DNA from: Nocardioides sp.
GTDB lineage: Bacteria > Actinomycetota > Actinomycetes > Propionibacteriales > Nocardioidaceae
Reading direction: 5' to 3'
DNA: 35,489 nt
Assembly (NCBI RefSeq): GCF_029937575.1
Contig: NZ_JAPYPS010000037.1
Span: 1-35,489 of the forward strand
This document shows positions 32,019 through 35,489 of the stretch, piece by piece. The translations under genes and the position numbers were made by a program. The number at the start of each line of letters is the position of its first letter. The first letter of the stretch is position 1. The notes beneath the pieces were generated by a model that was not told the origin of the DNA, did not search any database, and worked only from the letters and a program-made list of their open reading frames with translations.

Positions 32019-32885
32019 ATGGCCAAGAAGCGCAAGGCGTTCATCCACGTCGGCCTCGACGACGGGTCCGGCGACATCATCGACGCGGCGCTGGAGCGGC
32101 ACACCCGAGCACTCGCCGAGCTGGGCGTGTGCCGTCCGGCGACCTCGGGCGAGGAGATGTTCCGCGCAGCCCTCGAGATCCTGCGCAACCACCAGGACTG
32201 GGGCTACCAGCGTGCCGAGGTCGAGGGCGCCTGGACCGGCATCGTCCGTCGCGGCCTCAAGGGCCGCGACACCCTCGTCTTCAGTCAGCCCCTGCTCGCC
32301 GCCGCACGTTCCGAGCAGATCGCGCTGCTGCTCGACGCCCTCGGCGGATTCGAGGTGCACGTCGTGATCACCGCTCACGCCCCGGACGCCTGGACCGTGC
32401 CCGGCGAACCGCGTCACGACCTGGGCTCGGTGCTCGAGTCCTGGGGCCAGTCGGTGAAGAAGCCGGAGCGGTTGCACGTCGTGGTCGCCGCCGACGCGCG
32501 CGCGACCTGGAAGTCCTTCGGGCGCGTGGTCGGCTTCGGCACCTCGTCCCTCAGGATCGACGACGTCCCCGTCCCCGCCAAGCCGCGGCCACCCCACCTC
32601 GCCCTCGCCTCCCGCGTGGCCGTGCTCCGCGCCCTGGGAGAGTCGTGGGTGGAGCTGCTCGCCAGCACCGAGTACGACGTCGTCGGCGACGCCGGCGCGC
32701 TCGTGCCGGCTGAGGACGCCGTCGACGAGCCGGAGGTCGTGGTGAGCGTCGCCGAGCACGCACTCAACGACGCCCTGGCCGAGATCGAGCGCCTGACGCG
32801 ACGCAACGAGTCCCTCGAGCTCAAGGTCGGCGCCCTGGAGAAGAAGCGCAAGAAGCTCAAGCGCAAGCTGTCCTCGGTCGCCTGA
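32019..32885 (+). CDS. Sulfotransferase-like hypothetical protein with C-terminal coiled coil
   Basis: 288 residues. The opening KRKAFIHVGLDDGSGDIIDAALERHTRALAELGV resembles the first strand, loop and helix of sulfotransferase-like proteins (usually FLHIGxxKTGTT), but the phosphosulfate-binding Lys-Thr-Gly-Thr loop is degenerate. DTLVFSQPLLAAARSEQIALLLDALGGFEVHVVITAHAP matches the region after it. The last 55 residues form a heptad-like coiled coil (ALNDALAEIERLTRRNESLELKVGALEKK) ending in RKKLKRKL. Catalysis is doubtful and the true role is unknown. ATG 32019 lies after several GTGs; an earlier GTG at 32010 is possible. Confidence 0.7.
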   Translation: MAKKRKAFIHVGLDDGSGDIIDAALERHTRALAELGVCRPATSGEEMFRAALEILRNHQDWGYQRAEVEGAWTGIVRRGLKGRDTLVFSQPLLAAARSEQIALLLDALGGFEVHVVITAHAPDAWTVPGEPRHDLGSVLESWGQSVKKPERLHVVVAADARATWKSFGRVVGFGTSSLRIDDVPVPAKPRPPHLALASRVAVLRALGESWVELLASTEYDVVGDAGALVPAEDAVDEPEVVVSVAEHALNDALAEIERLTRRNESLELKVGALEKKRKKLKRKLSSVA

Positions 32886-32919
32886 CGACGACGGGAGCAG
32901 AGCGCGGTCAGGGCCCCGG

Positions 32920-33378
32920 TCAGTGCGACTGCCAGGCGTCCTCGTCGGCGGTCAGCGACGTGATCGCCGACGGCAGCTCGCCGTCGGCGAGCTGCTGGAT
33001 CGAGACCTGCTCGAAGACCTCGCGCAACGAGCGCCGCGCCGCGATCCACACGTGCTGCAGGACGTCCGCGGAGTCGTTGTAGCTCACCGCCTCGGGGCGC
33101 AGTCCGTAGACGGAGACGAGCGGGCCGTCGACGGCCCGGATCACGTCGGCGACCGAGACCTCGATCGCCGGACGTCCCATCCGCCAGCCGCCGGACTGGC
33201 CGCGCTGGCTCATCACCACGCCCGATCGGCGCAGGTCGGCCAGGATCGCCTGGAGGAACCCGTGGGGGATCTCCTGCAGCCGCCCCAGCTCCTCGGCGCT
33301 GACCGCCTTGCCGTCCGCCCGGCCCGCCATCTCGATGAGCGCCCGCAGCGCGTAGTCGGACTTGGCGGAGACACGCAT
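32920..33378 (-). CDS. Rrf2-family transcriptional regulator without cysteines
   Basis: 152 residues. The winged-helix N terminus is typical of Rrf2 proteins: MRVSAKSDYALRALIEMAGR, then GRLQEIPHGFLQAILADLRRSGVVMSQRGQSGGWRM, and EVSVADVIRAVDGPLVSV. The protein has no cysteine at all, so it cannot bind the Fe-S cluster used by IscR, NsrR or RsrR. It belongs to the CymR-like class, which responds to proteins or metabolites. Its ATG faces the fadE-like gene across 189 bases, so it may regulate that gene. A palindrome AGATATCT lies close to its start. Confidence 0.88.
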   Translation of the reverse strand: MRVSAKSDYALRALIEMAGRADGKAVSAEELGRLQEIPHGFLQAILADLRRSGVVMSQRGQSGGWRMGRPAIEVSVADVIRAVDGPLVSVYGLRPEAVSYNDSADVLQHVWIAARRSLREVFEQVSIQQLADGELPSAITSLTADEDAWQSH

Positions 33379-33478
33379 GAGGCCATTCTGACAGATATCT
33401 CCACCTGGTCACTCGACGTACTCCCATTCAGGGCTCCGCCCGAGCGCGACGAAGGTGAGACATCACAGTGGCGAGTTC

Positions 33479-33507
33479 TTGCGCGGACCCAAGACCGCTC
33501 CTATCAT
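33479..33507 (+). promoter_or_regulatory. Promoter of the FadE5-like gene
   Basis: A -35-like TTGCGC (33479-33484) and a -10-like TATCAT (33502-33507) are separated by exactly 17 bases. A start near 33514 would give a leader of about 54 bases before GTG 33568. Confidence 0.5.
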
Positions 33508-33529
33508 TAAGTTACTGATCGGTAATGAT
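33503..33529. promoter_or_regulatory. Nested inverted repeats at the fadE5-like transcription start
   Basis: TTACTGATCGGTAA (33512-33525) is palindromic except for one base pair, and is flanked by ATCATTA (33503-33509) and its complement TAATGAT (33523-33529) on a different centre. It lies over the predicted start site, the classic place for a TetR-type repressor. A related TTAC-N6-GTA element occurs at 6118-6130 before the EtfD-like gene. Confidence 0.6.
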
Positions 33530-33537
33530 GGCGCCTC

Positions 33538-33564
33538 ATGCGCCGACGACGAGAGAGCGGTTGA
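33538..33564 (+). other. Possible leader peptide (8 codons, four consecutive Arg)
   Basis: ATG 33538 opens MRRRRESG and stops at TGA 33562-33564, three bases before the GTG start of the acyl-CoA dehydrogenase. It begins inside a small hairpin (GGCGC 33530-33534 / GCGCC 33540-33544). No convincing ribosome site precedes it. A translated leader is possible; chance is the alternative. Confidence 0.25.
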
Positions 33565-33567
33565 GCA

Positions 33568-35442
33568 GTGAGCCACTACAAGACCAACCTGCGGGACATC
33601 GAGTTCAACCTCTTCGAGGTGCTCGGTCGTGACGAGGTCCTGGGCACCGGCCCGTTCGGCGAGATCGACAGCGAGACGGCGCGCGCCATCCTCGGCGAGG
33701 TCGAGCGCCTCTCCCGCGAGGACCTGGCCGCCTCCTACGAGGACAGCGACCGCAACCCGCCCGTCTTCGATCCCGCGACCCACACCGCACCCATCGGCGA
33801 GTCCTTCGCCAAGAGCTACCAGGCCTGGATGGACTCCGAGTACTGGCGCCTGCAGATCAGCGAGGAGCTCGGCGGCACCCCTGCCCCCTCCAGCCTGGTC
33901 TGGGCCCTGGGCGAGATGGTGCTCGGCGCCAACGCCCCCGTCTGGATGTACGCCGCGGGTCCGGCCTTCGCCGGGGTCGTGCACCGTAACGGCAACGACC
34001 GCGACAAGCGCATCGCCCAGCTCATGGTCGAGCGTCAGTGGGGCGCCACGATGGTGCTCACCGAGCCTGACGCCGGATCCGACGTGGGCGCCGGTCGCAC
34101 CAAGGCCACGCTCAACGACGACGGCTCGTGGAACATCGAGGGCGTCAAGCGCTTCATCACCTCGGCCGAGCACGACATGAGCGAGAACATCATGCACCTC
34201 GTGCTGGCCCGCCCGGTGGGCGTCGAGGGTGCCGGCGGCCCTGGCACCAAGGGCCTGAGTCTCTTCCTGGTGCCCAAGATCCACTTCGACCACGAGACCG
34301 GCGAGCTGACCGGCGAGCGCAACGGCGCCTACGTCACCAACGTCGAGCACAAGATGGGGATCAAGGTCTCCAACACGTGCGAGGTCACTTTCGGCGACGC
34401 CTCCGTCGGCGGCGGCGAGCCCGCGAAGGGCTGGCTGCTCGGCGAGGTCCACGACGGCATCGCCCAGATGTTCCAGGTGATCGAGAACGCCCGGATGATG
34501 GTCGGCTCCAAGGCCATCGCCACCCTGTCGACCGGCTACCTCAACGCCCTCGACTACGCCAAGCAGCGCGAGCAGGGCGCCGACCTCACCCAGTCCGGCG
34601 ACAAGACCGCTCCCCGCGTGACGATCACCCACCACCCCGACGTCCGTCGCTCGCTGATGGTGCAGAAGTCGTTCTCCGAGGCGATGCGCGCGCTGGTGCT
34701 CTACACCGCCACCTGGCAGGACAAGATCCAGCTCGCCGAGCACGCCGGCGACGATCTGGACGCCGAGGAGCTCAAGACCTTCAACGCCGTCAACGACCTG
34801 CTCCTGCCGATCGTCAAGGGCTACGGCTCGGAGCGCTCCTGGGTGCTGCTCGGCACCGAGTCGCTGCAGACGTTCGGCGGCTCCGGCTTCCTGCAGGAGT
34901 ACCCGATCGAGCAGTACGTCCGCGACGCCAAGATCGACACCCTCTACGAGGGCACGACCGCGATCCAGGGCCAGGACTTCTTCTTCCGCAAGATCGTCAA
35001 GGACCAGGGCAAGGCGCTCGGCGTCATCGCCGCCGAGATCCAGTCGTTCATCGACTCCGGGGCCGGCAACGGTCGACTCAAGAACGAGCGCCAGCTCCTC
35101 GCGACGGCCCTCGACGACGCCAACGCCATGGTCGGCCACATGATCAACGACCTGATGTCGGCCCAGGACGAGATCCGCAACATCTACAAGGTCGGGCTCA
35201 ACACCAGCCGCCTGCTGATGGCGCTCGGCGACGTCGTGTGCGCGTGGCTGCTGCTGCGCCAGGCCGAGGTCGCGCTGGAGAAGCTCGGCGGGGATGCAGG
35301 CAAGGACCAGGCCTTCTACGAGGGCAAGGTCGCGGCCGCGCAGTTCTTCGCCCAGTACAACCTGCCGAAGATCAGCGCCGAGCGCGCGATCGCGGAGGCG
35401 ACCGACCTGTCGCTGATGGACCTCGACGAGGCCTCCTTCTGA
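33568..35442 (+). CDS. fadE5: FadE5-like acyl-CoA dehydrogenase
   Basis: A 624-residue flavoenzyme that oxidises acyl-CoA to trans-2-enoyl-CoA and hands electrons to ETF. The opening [26 protein letters not shown] is diagnostic of the FadE5 (Rv0244c) group, which has an extra N-terminal segment and a C-terminal domain and is about 610 residues long. Seen: [17 protein letters not shown] (FAD/substrate loop), [25 protein letters not shown], and [35 protein letters not shown] with catalytic base E461. The GTG start follows GAGAGAGCGG. The EtfD-like protein at 6236-9766 belongs to the same electron path. After the stop, 47 bases to the window end show no clear gene. Confidence 0.95.
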   Translation: MSHYKTNLRDIEFNLFEVLGRDEVLGTGPFGEIDSETARAILGEVERLSREDLAASYEDSDRNPPVFDPATHTAPIGESFAKSYQAWMDSEYWRLQISEELGGTPAPSSLVWALGEMVLGANAPVWMYAAGPAFAGVVHRNGNDRDKRIAQLMVERQWGATMVLTEPDAGSDVGAGRTKATLNDDGSWNIEGVKRFITSAEHDMSENIMHLVLARPVGVEGAGGPGTKGLSLFLVPKIHFDHETGELTGERNGAYVTNVEHKMGIKVSNTCEVTFGDASVGGGEPAKGWLLGEVHDGIAQMFQVIENARMMVGSKAIATLSTGYLNALDYAKQREQGADLTQSGDKTAPRVTITHHPDVRRSLMVQKSFSEAMRALVLYTATWQDKIQLAEHAGDDLDAEELKTFNAVNDLLLPIVKGYGSERSWVLLGTESLQTFGGSGFLQEYPIEQYVRDAKIDTLYEGTTAIQGQDFFFRKIVKDQGKALGVIAAEIQSFIDSGAGNGRLKNERQLLATALDDANAMVGHMINDLMSAQDEIRNIYKVGLNTSRLLMALGDVVCAWLLLRQAEVALEKLGGDAGKDQAFYEGKVAAAQFFAQYNLPKISAERAIAEATDLSLMDLDEASF

Positions 35443-35489
35443 TCCGCGCCTGACTGACTGAGGTACGTCGGCCCGCCACCCGCCAGGGT

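Noticed and set aside
33463..35139. 558-residue frame antisense to the acyl-CoA dehydrogenase
   Set aside because: Shadow frame; the plus-strand protein has the complete acyl-CoA dehydrogenase motifs.

Overview
The window is GC-rich DNA with strong GC bias at third codon positions, GTG starts and ATGA/GTGA gene overlaps. Its gene families are actinobacterial: an EtfD-like Fe-S oxidoreductase, a FadE5-like acyl-CoA dehydrogenase, a bifunctional-type Dcd, DUF2993/LmeA, DUF222-HNH, and matches to IdeR and KstR boxes. A soil or marine actinobacterium, probably Nocardioidaceae (Nocardioides-like), fits best. The genus call is inference from the gene repertoire only.

Layout. 1-3341: histidine degradation genes hutH-hutU on the minus strand, with a possible membrane-protein start behind them. 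3466-6084: a secreted M19-like metallohydrolase. 6236-9766: a membrane Fe-S oxidoreductase of the EtfD family, which passes electrons from acyl-CoA oxidation to the respiratory chain. It carries a very long disordered tail with seven SLFD motifs. 9849-10814: a membrane PASTA protein with a sigma-factor-like N terminus.

10781-19246 is a tightly packed nine-gene minus-strand operon. Seven of its genes match, or lie within, the conserved Nit1C / MSMEG_0565-0572 / sll0783-0787 set: Sll0783-like protein, radical SAM enzyme, GNAT fused to an AIR-synthase-like domain, nitrilase, MSMEG_0570 protein, flavin oxidoreductase and glycosyltransferase. The two additions are a leading amidohydrolase and a second nitrilase homologue that has lost both its catalytic Glu and Cys. 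This biosynthesis-like locus of uncertain product is the most interesting system in the window. Divergent to it (19469-21203) is a small operon of a ribbon-helix-helix protein, a DUF4097 protein and a 48-residue basic peptide, preceded by an elaborate repeat and operator region.

21244-27507 is mostly housekeeping and accessory: an IdeR-box-controlled siderophore-interacting protein, a truncated DUF222-HNH gene, dcd, a small membrane protein, a sodium:solute symporter, an SGNH hydrolase and a DUF2993 lipoprotein-like protein. 27581-30686 holds tRNA-Gly(CCC), small membrane and secreted proteins, an unusual HTH protein with an ECF S-component-like membrane domain, and a CAP-domain secreted protein. 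30740-35442 holds a DUF2461 protein, an NTF2-like protein under a perfect KstR-type box, a sulfotransferase-like hypothetical, a cysteine-free Rrf2 regulator and the FadE5-like acyl-CoA dehydrogenase.

Links between regions. The FadE5-like enzyme and the EtfD-like oxidoreductase belong to one electron path, and both have TTAC-N6-GTA-type inverted repeats over or near their promoters. Their regulation may therefore be shared. No insertion sequence, CRISPR array, rRNA or prophage was seen, and no gene-free stretch exceeds 300 bases.
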